Translations under genes and position numbers: made by a program
Notes under the pieces: model-generated
Database searches by the model: none
What the model was told of the DNA's origin: nothing
What the model saw: only the letters and a program-made list of their open reading frames with translations
Source: Mesorhizobium huakuii
Lineage (GTDB): Bacteria > Pseudomonadota > Alphaproteobacteria > Rhizobiales > Rhizobiaceae
Length of the DNA stretch: 64,000 nt
NCBI RefSeq assembly: GCF_030160235.1
Contig: NZ_BSNY01000055.1
Span: 186,001-250,000 of the forward strand
Direction: 5' to 3'
Shown: positions 26,279 to 34,554 of the stretch, piece after piece
Numbering within the stretch: position 1 is the stretch's first letter
How the letters are laid out: the number at the start of each line of letters is the position of its first letter

Positions 26279-27832
26279 ATGACATCGACGGCGCAAGACC
26301 TGCACCCAGCCCCCGTGCTGGAGCCGGGCAGGACAATCCTCGAACTGCGCGGCCTCGAGAAGAAATATCCCGGCACCCATGCGCTGAAGCCGGTTACGCT
26401 GGCCTTCAAGTCAGGCGAAATCCACGCCATCGTCGGCGAGAACGGTGCCGGCAAATCCACCCTGATCAAGCTTCTCACCGGCGTCATGCCGCGCACCTCC
26501 GGCGATGTCATCTGGGAAGGCAAGCCCGCGCCGCTAGCGACTCCGCATGAAGCGATGGCGCTCGGCATCAACGCCGTGCACCAGGAAGTCGTGCTCTGCC
26601 GTCATTTGACGGTTGCCGCCAACATGTTCCTCGGCGAGGAGAATTCGCGCTTCGGCATCCTGCAGCAGCGCGCCATGGTCAAGGAAGCGCAGAAGATCAT
26701 CGACGATCTCGGCTTCGACCTGCCGGCGCATGTCATGCTCGGCGACCTCACCATCGGCCAGCAGCAGCTGATCGCCGCCGCCCGCGCCACCGTGCGCGGC
26801 ACCAAATTCCTGATCTTCGATGAGCCGACCGCCTACCTGACCCGCAAGGAGGCCGACCAGCTCTTCACCCTGATCCGCCGGCTGAAGTCCGAGGGCGTGA
26901 CAATCATCTACATCAGCCACCGCATGGAGGAAGTCTTCGAACTCGCCGATCGCGTCTCCGTGCTGCGCGACGGCACGCTGGTCGGCACCAGAAACATCGC
27001 CGAGACCAACGATGCCGAACTGGTCAAGCTGATGATCAACCGCTCGATCGAGCAGGTCTATCACAAGGAGCACTTCACGCCGGGTTCCGTGATCGTCGAG
27101 ACCAGGAACCTGTCGGGCAAGGGCTTCGAAAATGTCTCGATGACGGTCCGCGCCGGCGAGATCGTCGGGCTCTACGGGCTGATCGGCGCCGGGCGCAGTG
27201 AATTCGTCACCACGCTCTACGGCCGCCATCGCAAATCGGCCGGGCAGATCCTGTGGGAAGGCAAGCCGGTTCAGGTCAATTCAGAGCATGACGCGATCAA
27301 GCTCGGCATGGCGCTGGCACCGGAAAGCCGCCGCGACCAGGGCCTTTGCCTCAATCTGCCGGTCGGCCTCAATCTCAACCTGCCGATCTACAAGCGCATC
27401 TCCAAGAACATGTTGATCTCCGGCGCGCAGGAGAAGACCCAGGCCGACCGCCAGATCGCCGATCTGCGCATCAAGACGCCGACACGCAATGCGCTGGCCT
27501 CCAGCCTGTCGGGCGGCAACCAGCAGAAGATCGTCATCGGCAAATGGCTGGCGCATGGCGCCAAGCTGTTCATTTTCGACGAGCCGACCGTCGGCGTCGA
27601 TGTCGGCACCAAGGCCGAGATCTACCGCCTGTTCGGCGCGCTCTTGTCGAAAGGCGCCGGCATCATCCTGATCTCGTCCTATCTGCCGGAAGTCTATGAG
27701 CTGGCCGACACGCTGCATGTGTTCCGCCGTGGCAAGCTGGTGGCGACACACGGGTTCCGCACCGCCGATCATGAGGAAATTCTCACACAGGCGCTCGCCG
27801 AGAAACAAGAAAAGCTGGGAGGAAAGATATGA
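26279..27832 (+). CDS. Sugar ABC transporter ATPase with two ATPase domains (RbsA/MglA type)
   Basis: The protein has 517 residues with two fused nucleotide-binding domains. The first has Walker A GENGAGKST, signature-region LTIGQQQLIAAA and FDEPTAYLT. The second has the expected degenerate Walker A (GLIGAGRSEFVT), signature LSGGNQQKIV and FDEPTVGVDVGT. It energises import with the permease, whose ATG overlaps the stop (ATGA). A good AGGGAGGA site precedes the start. Confidence 0.93.
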   Translation: MTSTAQDLHPAPVLEPGRTILELRGLEKKYPGTHALKPVTLAFKSGEIHAIVGENGAGKSTLIKLLTGVMPRTSGDVIWEGKPAPLATPHEAMALGINAVHQEVVLCRHLTVAANMFLGEENSRFGILQQRAMVKEAQKIIDDLGFDLPAHVMLGDLTIGQQQLIAAARATVRGTKFLIFDEPTAYLTRKEADQLFTLIRRLKSEGVTIIYISHRMEEVFELADRVSVLRDGTLVGTRNIAETNDAELVKLMINRSIEQVYHKEHFTPGSVIVETRNLSGKGFENVSMTVRAGEIVGLYGLIGAGRSEFVTTLYGRHRKSAGQILWEGKPVQVNSEHDAIKLGMALAPESRRDQGLCLNLPVGLNLNLPIYKRISKNMLISGAQEKTQADRQIADLRIKTPTRNALASSLSGGNQQKIVIGKWLAHGAKLFIFDEPTVGVDVGTKAEIYRLFGALLSKGAGIILISSYLPEVYELADTLHVFRRGKLVATHGFRTADHEEILTQALAEKQEKLGGKI

Positions 27833-28797
27833 GCACCGAGGCGATTCCTGCCGAAAAACCCAAGCGCAACTACAACGCCCTGTTCGGGCTGACACTGCTG
27901 GCGCTGCTGGTGCTGCTCTGGGTCATCCTGTCGCTCTCGACATCGAGTTTCGCCTCGGCCAACAACATCTCGAACCTTCTGCGTCAGGGTTCGATGATCG
28001 CCATCCTGGCGGTCGGCCAGACCTTCGTCATCATCACCGGCGGCATCGATCTGTCCGTCGGCGCGGTGGTCGGCTTCGCCACCGTCATTGCCGCGATGCT
28101 GATCAATGCCGGCATACCGGTCTTCCTCGCCATCGCGATCACGCTGCTGGTCGGCGTTGCCATCGGCCTGTTCCACGGCTTCGGCATCGTCAAGATGGGC
28201 CTGCCGCCCTTCATCATCACGCTGGCGACGCTGACCTCGCTGCGCGGCATCGGCCTTCTGATGACCAACGGCAACTCGATCTCCATCAACAATGATGCCT
28301 TCCAGGAGTTCTCGCGCAACTCCATCCTCGGCGTGCCCAACCTGTTCTGGATGGTCATCCTGGTCGGCATTCCGGCCTATATCTTCCTGCATCACAGCCG
28401 CTGGGGCCGCTACCTCTTCTCCGTCGGTTCCAACGCCGAGGCCTCTCGCCTGTCCGGCGTCAACGTCCAGCGCACCATCTACATGGCCTACACGCTGTCT
28501 GGCCTGTGCGCGGCCTTTGTCGGCGTGCTTCTGGCCTCGCGTATCGGCATCGGCAACCCGACCCAGGCCGAGGGCTGGGAACTGCAGGCGATCGCGTCGT
28601 CCGTCATTGGCGGCACCTCGCTGTTCGGCGCGGTCGGCTCCGTGCACGGCCCGCTGCTCGGCGCCTTCATCCTCGCCACCATCAACAACGGCGCCAACCT
28701 GCTCAACGTCAACGCTTTCTGGCAGCGCATCATCACCGGCGTGCTGATCATCGTCATCGTCTATTTCGACGGCCTGCGTCGCCGCGGCGGCAAATAG
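27829..28797 (+). CDS. Sugar ABC transporter permease (RbsC type)
   Basis: The protein has 322 residues and about nine or ten hydrophobic segments. Family motifs include QTFVIITGGIDLSVGAVVGF near residue 63 and GGTSLFGAVGSVHGPLLGA near residue 263. It forms the inner-membrane channel of the transporter. It overlaps the ATPase gene by four bases and is followed by a terminator-like hairpin. Confidence 0.93.
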   Translation: MSTEAIPAEKPKRNYNALFGLTLLALLVLLWVILSLSTSSFASANNISNLLRQGSMIAILAVGQTFVIITGGIDLSVGAVVGFATVIAAMLINAGIPVFLAIAITLLVGVAIGLFHGFGIVKMGLPPFIITLATLTSLRGIGLLMTNGNSISINNDAFQEFSRNSILGVPNLFWMVILVGIPAYIFLHHSRWGRYLFSVGSNAEASRLSGVNVQRTIYMAYTLSGLCAAFVGVLLASRIGIGNPTQAEGWELQAIASSVIGGTSLFGAVGSVHGPLLGAFILATINNGANLLNVNAFWQRIITGVLIIVIVYFDGLRRRGGK

Positions 28798-28813
28798 CTA
28801 CAGACCGAGAGCG

Positions 28814-28849
28814 ATCGCCGGCCTGTGAAGGAAAAAACAGGCCGGCGAT
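28814..28849 (+). terminator. Hairpin after the permease gene
   Basis: The 13-bp perfect stem ATCGCCGGCCTGT / ACAGGCCGGCGAT has an A-rich 10-base loop and is followed by TTTCATT. It is probably a partial terminator ahead of the dehydrogenase gene. Confidence 0.6.
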
Positions 28850-28873
28850 TTCATTAGAGAACGGATTAAAAAC

Positions 28874-29890
28874 ATGAAAGCCGTCGTCTGCCGCTCGCCC
28901 GGCGAGCTTGTCCTGGAAGATCGTCCTGCACCTGGCTCGCCCCCTGCCGGCTGGGCGCTGGTCGCGGTCAGTCATGTCGGCATCTGCGGCACCGACTACC
29001 ACATCTTCGAGGGCAAGCACCCGTTCCTCGCCTACCCCCGCATCATGGGCCATGAAGTCTCCGGCACCGTCATCGAGACTGGCGAGGGCGTCGACCTCGC
29101 CATTGGCGAACCGGTCGTCATCAATCCCTACCTCTCCTGCGGCAAGTGCATCGCCTGCCGGCACGGCAAGCCGAATTGCTGCGTCAAGATCGAGGTGCTG
29201 GGCGTCCATCGCGACGGCGCCATGTGCGAACGCATTCTTGTCCCGGCGCAGAATCTCTATCCGGCCAATGGCCTGTCGCTGGCCGACGCCGCCGCCGTCG
29301 AATTCCTGGCCATCGGCGCGCATGCGGTACGCCGCGCCCGCTCCGATCCCGGCGCCCGAGCGCTGGTCATCGGCGCCGGCCCGATCGGGCTCGGCAACGC
29401 CATCTTCGCCCGCATTGCCGGGCTCGACGTGACACTGCTCGACATGAGCAGTGAACGCCTCGCTTTCGCCGAAAACGAACTTGGTTTCAGTATCCTCGAC
29501 GGCTCGCGCGGAGCGGTGCCCGACCTGGTCAGGGAAGCGACATCAGGCGAAGGCTTCGACGTGGTCTTCGACGCCACCGGCAACACCCGGTCGGTGCAGT
29601 CGGCCTTCGCCCATGTCGCGCATGGCGGCACATTGGTGCTGGTCAGCGTCGTCAAGGACGACATCGTCTTCTCCGACCCTGAATTCCACAAACGCGAAAT
29701 GACGCTGGTTGGCAGCCGCAATGCACTGCGTGCCGATTTCGATCATGTCGCGGCCTCGATCCGCAACGGCGCCGTGCCCCTGGCCAAGCTCGTCACCCAC
29801 CGCACGACGCTGGCAGATACGCCGAGCGATCTCGCCCGCTGGGCGCACGAGAAATCCGGCCTGATCAAGGCAGTCATCGAGATCGGATAG
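28874..29890 (+). CDS. Zinc-dependent medium-chain alcohol/sugar-acid dehydrogenase
   Basis: The protein has 338 residues. Catalytic zinc residues are in CGTDYH and GHEVSGTV; the structural zinc site is CGKCIACRHGKPNCC (four Cys); the nucleotide motif is VIGAGPIGLG. It resembles L-galactonate 5-dehydrogenase / L-threonine and sorbitol dehydrogenase relatives. In this operon it may oxidise a sugar acid or the 2-keto-3-deoxy acid formed by the dehydratase. It is convergent with phnF. Confidence 0.85.
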   Translation: MKAVVCRSPGELVLEDRPAPGSPPAGWALVAVSHVGICGTDYHIFEGKHPFLAYPRIMGHEVSGTVIETGEGVDLAIGEPVVINPYLSCGKCIACRHGKPNCCVKIEVLGVHRDGAMCERILVPAQNLYPANGLSLADAAAVEFLAIGAHAVRRARSDPGARALVIGAGPIGLGNAIFARIAGLDVTLLDMSSERLAFAENELGFSILDGSRGAVPDLVREATSGEGFDVVFDATGNTRSVQSAFAHVAHGGTLVLVSVVKDDIVFSDPEFHKREMTLVGSRNALRADFDHVAASIRNGAVPLAKLVTHRTTLADTPSDLARWAHEKSGLIKAVIEIG

Positions 29891-29905
29891 TCGGCAGAAT
29901 CCGGC

Positions 29906-30655
29906 TCACAGCGCCGACAGTTTGAGTTCCACCCGTTCCGCCGGAAAGCGCGACTCCGAAAACTGGATCGGCTGGCCGTCCGGTGTGACATTGACGGCCA
30001 CCGTGACCAGAACGATGGCGCCCGGCTGCAGGTCGAGGTCGGCAAGATCGGCCGCATCGGCATGGCGCGCCGACAGCACGGTCGATTGCCTGAGATAATC
30101 ATCTATGCCGAAGCGGGCCAGCGACGCGGTGATCGAACCAGTCTCTGCCATGGCCTTGTCGATGCCGGCAAAGCGCCTGGCATCGAACCAGCCGGCAGCA
30201 CGCGACACGGGTCGTCCGTCGGCTTCGCCGCGTGTCTCCAATCTGATCACCTCGGCCCCCCTGGCCAGTCCAAGCCCCTCGGCGACGCGCGGGCTGGCCG
30301 GCTCGACCGACGAGGCAAGCAGCACGATATGGCGTTCCGAGGTCTGCCCTTGCAGGCCCGTTGAAAAGCGTGTGCGCGCGCCGATCGGATAGGACAGCCG
30401 CTTGCGTGACAAGACGAACGTGCCCCGCCCCTGCTCCGCCCGCAGCACCCCTTCCTGCACAAGCGCCGATATGGCGCTGCGCACCGTATGGCGATTGACG
30501 CCATAGCGCTCGGCGAGCGCCACCTCCGGCGGCAGCGCGGCGTTCTCGGCGAAATCGCCGGTGGCGATCGCCTGCAGGATCCTGTCGGCGATTTGCCGCC
30601 ACAGGGAGACGCCGCTGCGCCGTTCGATGCTGTCGGCCTCCTGTCGTCCGATCAT
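29906..30655 (-). CDS. phnF: PhnF, GntR/HutC-family repressor of the phosphonate operon
   Basis: The protein has 249 residues. An N-terminal winged HTH (LPPEVALAERYGVNRHTVRSA) is followed by the wing and a UTRA effector domain (ending RFPAERVELKLSAL). The gene is divergent from phnG across 121 bp that hold a strong palindrome. PhnF proteins repress phn genes and are released by phosphate or phosphonate status or a metabolite. Confidence 0.88.
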   Translation of the reverse strand: MIGRQEADSIERRSGVSLWRQIADRILQAIATGDFAENAALPPEVALAERYGVNRHTVRSAISALVQEGVLRAEQGRGTFVLSRKRLSYPIGARTRFSTGLQGQTSERHIVLLASSVEPASPRVAEGLGLARGAEVIRLETRGEADGRPVSRAAGWFDARRFAGIDKAMAETGSITASLARFGIDDYLRQSTVLSARHADAADLADLDLQPGAIVLVTVAVNVTPDGQPIQFSESRFPAERVELKLSAL

Positions 30656-30732
30656 GAATTACCCCCGACCATCTGTCCCCTGTCATCCACCCGTCATGGA
30701 CTCGCGCTACGTAATATGTATAATTTGTATAG

Positions 30733-30752
30733 TTGTCTATATCAATAGACAA
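30733..30752. promoter_or_regulatory. Probable PhnF operator
   Basis: TTGTCTATATCAATAGACAA has perfect 8-base arms around a 4-base centre. It lies 24 bases before phnG and 77 bases before phnF, in an A/T-rich stretch that also has two TTGTATA-like half sites. HutC-type regulators commonly use GTCTATA/TATAGAC-like sites. Confidence 0.6.
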
Positions 30753-30776
30753 ATTTAGCAAAGAGGAATACTGCCG

Positions 30777-31238
30777 ATGCGAGGACAGGAAGCCCGCGAC
30801 CAGGCCGAACGCAAGGCCGCCATGGCGACGCTGGCGCAATCGAGCGGCGACGACATCGTCCGGCTCTGGAACGAGGCCGGCTTGCCTTCGCAAGCCGAAC
30901 TGCTGCGCGGTCCCGAGACAGGACTGGTGACGTTGCGCGGCCGCATCGGCGGTGGCGGCGCACCGTTCAACGTCGGCGAGGCGACCGTCACCCGCGCCAC
31001 CGTCCGGCTGCCGTCCGGACAGGTCGGCCATTGCTACGCACTTGGCCGCGACAAGCAGAAGGCGAAGCTGGCGGCGATAGCCGACGCGCTGTGGCAGGAC
31101 CCTGCCCGCCGCGCCGAGATCGAGACCAGGCTGATCGTGCCTTTGAGGTCGGCGCTCGCCACTGCCCAGGAAAAACGCCGCGCCGAGACGGCGGCAACGA
31201 AGGTGGATTTCTTCACCATGGTTCGCGGAGAAGACTGA
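30777..31238 (+). CDS. phnG: PhnG, C-P lyase core complex subunit
   Basis: The protein has 153 residues, normal length. Family stretches are RKAAMATLAQ, LLRGPETGLVTLRGRIGGGGAPFNVGE shortened here to its start and end, and VGHCYALGRDKQKAKLAAIAD. PhnG, H, I and J form the cytoplasmic core that couples phosphonate to ribose triphosphate and cleaves the C-P bond. AGAGGA precedes the ATG. The stop overlaps the phnH start (TGATG). Confidence 0.93.
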   Translation: MRGQEARDQAERKAAMATLAQSSGDDIVRLWNEAGLPSQAELLRGPETGLVTLRGRIGGGGAPFNVGEATVTRATVRLPSGQVGHCYALGRDKQKAKLAAIADALWQDPARRAEIETRLIVPLRSALATAQEKRRAETAATKVDFFTMVRGED

Positions 31239-31849
31239 TGGATATCGCAGCGCAATCGATCGAGGGCGGCTTCGCCGATCCGGTCTTCAACGCCCAGACG
31301 GTGTTTCGCGCGGTCATGGACGCGATGGCGCGGCCAGGCAGCGTGCAGCCTCTCCCGGCCCTGGCCCGGCCGCCGGCGCCGCTCTCCGCAACCGCTGGCG
31401 CCGTGGCGCTGGCGTTGTGCGACAACGACACGCCGCTCTGGCTCGACCCGGCCCTGCACGCCTCCGCCGCGATCGGCTCCTGGCTTGGTTTCCATACCGG
31501 CGCGCCGCTGGCCAACACACCCGCCGACGCGCATTTCGCCTTTGTCGCCACGCCAGCCGAGATGATGGCGCTCGACGGCTTTTCCCAGGGAACGCAGGAC
31601 TATCCCGACCGGTCGACCACCCTGATCCTGCAGGTCAGCGACCTCGCTTCAGGCACTCCGTTGCTGCTGGAAGGCCCTGGCATCGAAACCAGCGCCACGA
31701 TCGCTCCGGCGCAGACGCCGCGTCATTTCATCGAGCAGTGGAAGCAGAATATCCAGCGCTTTCCGCGCGGCGTCGACATCATCCTCGCCACCGCTGAAGG
31801 CATAGCCTGCCTGCCGCGCACCACGCGCATCAAGACGATGGAGGCTTGA
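31238..31849 (+). CDS. phnH: PhnH, C-P lyase core complex subunit
   Basis: The protein has 203 residues. The N-terminus GGFADPVFNAQTVFRAVMDA and the internal MARPGSVQPL are characteristic of PhnH, which is structurally related to PLP transferases but lacks the cofactor lysine. The longer in-frame upstream sequence is phnG in another frame; the TGATG overlap fixes this start. Confidence 0.92.
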   Translation: MDIAAQSIEGGFADPVFNAQTVFRAVMDAMARPGSVQPLPALARPPAPLSATAGAVALALCDNDTPLWLDPALHASAAIGSWLGFHTGAPLANTPADAHFAFVATPAEMMALDGFSQGTQDYPDRSTTLILQVSDLASGTPLLLEGPGIETSATIAPAQTPRHFIEQWKQNIQRFPRGVDIILATAEGIACLPRTTRIKTMEA

Positions 31850-31851
31850 AG

Positions 31852-32964
31852 ATGTATGTCGCTGTAAAAGGTGGCGAAGCCGCAATCGCCAACGCCCACA
31901 GCCTGCTTGCCGATCGCCGGCGCGGCGACCGTTCGGTGCCGGCACTGCGCCTCGACCAGATCGTCGAGCAGCTGGCGCTCGGCGTAGACCGGGTGATGAG
32001 CGAAGGCTCGCTCTACGACAGGGAGCTCGCCGCACTCGCCATCGTCCAGGCGCGCGGCGACATGATCGAGGCGATCTTCCTGGTGCGCGCCTATCGCACC
32101 ACGCTGCCGCGCTTCGGCTACAGCAAGCCGATCGACACCGGCGCAATGCTGGTCGAGCGGCGCGTGTCGGCGACCTACAAGGATCTGCCGGGCGGCCAGT
32201 TGCTCGGCCCGACCTTCGACTACACGCACCGGCTGCTCGACCCCGAACTTGCCGCCGGCGCCGATGTCGCCGAACCCTTGCAGCGCGAGACGGAAGCGCA
32301 GGCCATGCCACGCGTCTCGGCGATCCTCGCCCGCGAAGGCCTGATCGAACCCGATGGCGAGATGCCGCAGGACCATGTCCCGGGCGACATCACCCGCGAG
32401 CCGCTGGAATTCCCGATGGCGCGCGACATCCGCCTGCAGGCACTGTCGCGTGGCGATGAGGGTTTTCTCCTGGCGCTCGGCTACTCAACCCAGCGCGGCT
32501 ATGCCCGCAACCATCCTTTTGTCGGCGAAATCCGCATTGGCGAGGTCGAGCTGGAACTCGATGTCCCCGAACTGCCCTTCGCAGCCCCCCTTGGCACGGT
32601 GCGGGTCACCGAATGCCAGATGGTCAACCAGTTCAAGGGCTCGGCCAAGGCGCCGCCGCAGTTCACCCGCGGCTACGGCCTGGTCTTCGGCCAGAGCGAG
32701 CGCAAGGCGATGGCCATGGCGCTCTGCGACCGGGCGCTGCGCGCCTCCGAGCTCGGCGAGGACATTGTCGCCGCCGCCCAGGACGAGGAGTTCGTCATCT
32801 CGCATTCCGATAATGTCCAGGCGACCGGTTTCGTCGAGCATCTGAAGCTACCGCACTATGTCGACTTCCAGGCCGAGCTCGACCTCGTGCGCCGCATGCG
32901 CGCCGAATATGAGGCCCGCGAAAACCCCACCAGGGTGGAAGAAAAGCGGGAGGCCGCGGAATGA
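31852..32964 (+). CDS. phnI: PhnI, nucleosidase subunit of the C-P lyase core
   Basis: The protein has 370 residues from ATG 31852, two bases after the phnH stop; a TTG two codons earlier is less likely. PhnI, with G, H and L, displaces adenine from ATP with phosphonate to form the 5-triphosphoribosyl phosphonate. The stretches MYVAVKGGEAAI, RRVSATYKDLPGGQLLGPTF and ITREPLEFPMARDIRLQ match the family. The stop overlaps the fosX ATG (ATGA). Confidence 0.94.
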   Translation: MYVAVKGGEAAIANAHSLLADRRRGDRSVPALRLDQIVEQLALGVDRVMSEGSLYDRELAALAIVQARGDMIEAIFLVRAYRTTLPRFGYSKPIDTGAMLVERRVSATYKDLPGGQLLGPTFDYTHRLLDPELAAGADVAEPLQRETEAQAMPRVSAILAREGLIEPDGEMPQDHVPGDITREPLEFPMARDIRLQALSRGDEGFLLALGYSTQRGYARNHPFVGEIRIGEVELELDVPELPFAAPLGTVRVTECQMVNQFKGSAKAPPQFTRGYGLVFGQSERKAMAMALCDRALRASELGEDIVAAAQDEEFVISHSDNVQATGFVEHLKLPHYVDFQAELDLVRRMRAEYEARENPTRVEEKREAAE

Positions 32965-33380
32965 TCGAAGGCCTGTCCCACATGACCTTCATCGTCCGCG
33001 ACCTTGAGCGGATGACAAGGATACTCGAGGGCGTCTTCGACGCCCGCGAGGTCTATGCCAGCGACGCCGCGCAGTTTTCGCTGTCGCGCGAAAAATTCTT
33101 CCTGATCGGCGACCTCTGGATCGCCATCATGGAGGGCGAGAAGCTGCCCGAGCGCAGCTACAACCACATCGCCTTCAAGATCGATGACGCCGATTTCGAC
33201 CGCTACGCCGAGCGCGTCGGCAGGCTAGGCCTCGACATGCGCCCACCACGTCCGCGCGTCGAGGGTGAAGGCCGCTCGATCTATTTCTACGACGACGACA
33301 ACCACATGTTCGAACTGCACACCGGCACGCTCAATGAGCGGCTGGCGCGCTATGCCAAGGGGTTGGAGGCTGCGCAATGA
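32961..33380 (+). CDS. fosX: FosX-type fosfomycin-hydrating VOC metalloenzyme
   Basis: The protein has 139 residues. The numbering fits FosX exactly: metal ligands His7 (GLSHMTF), His69 (SYNHIAF) and Glu118 (HMFEL), and the general base Glu44 (SREKF), which separates FosX from the thiol-adding FosA and FosB. FosX adds water to the epoxide of fosfomycin, itself a phosphonate. The M. loti FosX was described from a phn operon like this one, and may have a native role in phosphonate breakdown. It overlaps phnI by four bases. Confidence 0.9.
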   Translation: MIEGLSHMTFIVRDLERMTRILEGVFDAREVYASDAAQFSLSREKFFLIGDLWIAIMEGEKLPERSYNHIAFKIDDADFDRYAERVGRLGLDMRPPRPRVEGEGRSIYFYDDDNHMFELHTGTLNERLARYAKGLEAAQ

Positions 33381-33382
33381 AC

Positions 33383-33589
33383 TTAGTGCCCGTCCCCGTG
33401 GCCGCCACCGTCGTGGGAATGACCGCCATGGCTATCATACCCGGAGTAGCCGCCACCTCCGACGCCCATGGATTCACCTTGAGAGCCCTCTTTGGGAGCG
33501 GGAAAAACCATGCGCCGAAGGAAAAAGAGAACGACGCCGGCGAACACCACCAGCACAATTCCGAGATGCATCCATCCGGTCGAGTTCAT
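33383..33589 (-). CDS. Small single-pass membrane protein with Gly/His-rich tail, opposite strand inside phn operon
   Basis: About 68 residues are read from ATG 33589; a longer form from 33625 is possible. An N-terminal membrane segment (HLGIVLVVFAGVVLFFL) is followed by RRMVFPAPK and a 25-residue tail rich in Gly, His, Asp and Ser (for example HGGHSHDGGGHGDGH), which could bind metal. It fills exactly the gap between fosX and phnJ on the other strand. The composition looks like a real small protein, but the ribosome site is weak. No function is known. Confidence 0.55.
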   Translation of the reverse strand: MNSTGWMHLGIVLVVFAGVVLFFLRRMVFPAPKEGSQGESMGVGGGGYSGYDSHGGHSHDGGGHGDGH

Positions 33590-33654
33590 CTGAATTCGCC
33601 CCTGTTTCCGCGTCCTGGACGCCAATTCGATAGCACAAAGCGGATGTGATCACC

Positions 33655-34554
33655 ATGACCGACATCGCCACCTACAACTTCGCCTATCTCGACGAGCAGA
33701 CCAAAAGGATGATCCGTCGGGCGATCCTCAAGGGCATCGCCATTCCCGGCTACCAGGTGCCCTTCGCCTCGCGCGAAATGCCGATGCCCTATGGCTGGGG
33801 CACCGGTGGCGTCCAGGTCACCGCCTCGATCATCGGCCCCGATGACGTGCTGAAGGTCATCGACCAGGGCGCCGACGACACCACCAACGCGGTATCGATC
33901 CGCGCCTTCTTCAAGAAGGTCGCCAATGTCGCCGTCACCACCGATACCGCCAGCGCCACCATCATCCAGACCCGCCACCGCATCCCCGAACATCCGCTGA
34001 CCGCGGGCCAGGTGCTGGTCTACCAGGTGCCAATCCCCGAGCCGCTGCGCTTCCTCGAACCGCGCGAGACCGAGACGCGCAAAATGCATGCGCTGGAGGA
34101 GTATGGCCTCATGCATGTGAAGCTCTATGAGGACATCGCCAAGCACGGCCGCATCGCCACGACCTATGCCTATCCGGTCAAGGTCGAGGGCCGCTATGTG
34201 ATGGACCCCTCGCCGACGCCGAAATTCGACAATCCCAAGATGCACCGCTCGCCGGCGCTGCAGCTGTTCGGCGCCGGACGCGAGAAGCGCATCTATGCGG
34301 TGCCCCCCTTCACCGATGTCGTCAGCCTCGACTTCGAGGACCATCCGTTCGAGGTGCAGACCTTCGACCAGCCCTGCGCACTGTGCGCGGCCGAAAATGT
34401 CTATCTCGACGAGGTCATCCTCGACGACCATGGCGGCCACATGTTCGTCTGCTCCGACACCGACCATTGCGAGAAGCGGCGTGAAGAGGGCCATCGCGGC
34501 CATCTTGCTCCGGAAATCCATCTTGCTTCCGAAAAAATGGAGCCGGCACAATGA
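33655..34554 (+). CDS. phnJ: PhnJ, radical-SAM C-P lyase
   Basis: The protein has 299 residues from ATG 33655. The four cysteines are at 241, 244, 266 and 272 (CALC ... FVCSDTDHC), the same numbering as E. coli PhnJ: three bind the 4Fe-4S cluster and Cys272 gives the thiyl radical. Gly32 (IPGYQV), the glycyl radical site, is also present. It cleaves the C-P bond to yield an alkane and 5-phosphoribosyl 1,2-cyclic phosphate. A stop/start overlap (ATGA) joins it to phnK. Confidence 0.96.
   Translation: MTDIATYNFAYLDEQTKRMIRRAILKGIAIPGYQVPFASREMPMPYGWGTGGVQVTASIIGPDDVLKVIDQGADDTTNAVSIRAFFKKVANVAVTTDTASATIIQTRHRIPEHPLTAGQVLVYQVPIPEPLRFLEPRETETRKMHALEEYGLMHVKLYEDIAKHGRIATTYAYPVKVEGRYVMDPSPTPKFDNPKMHRSPALQLFGAGREKRIYAVPPFTDVVSLDFEDHPFEVQTFDQPCALCAAENVYLDEVILDDHGGHMFVCSDTDHCEKRREEGHRGHLAPEIHLASEKMEPAQ

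Noticed and set aside
33377-33649. Plus-strand open frame of 90 codons overlapping the fosX stop (ATGA) and ending 5 bases before phnJ
   Set aside because: The position looks operon-like, but the protein has no recognisable fold or composition, while the opposite strand gives a membrane segment and a coherent Gly/His-rich tail. Conservation would decide.
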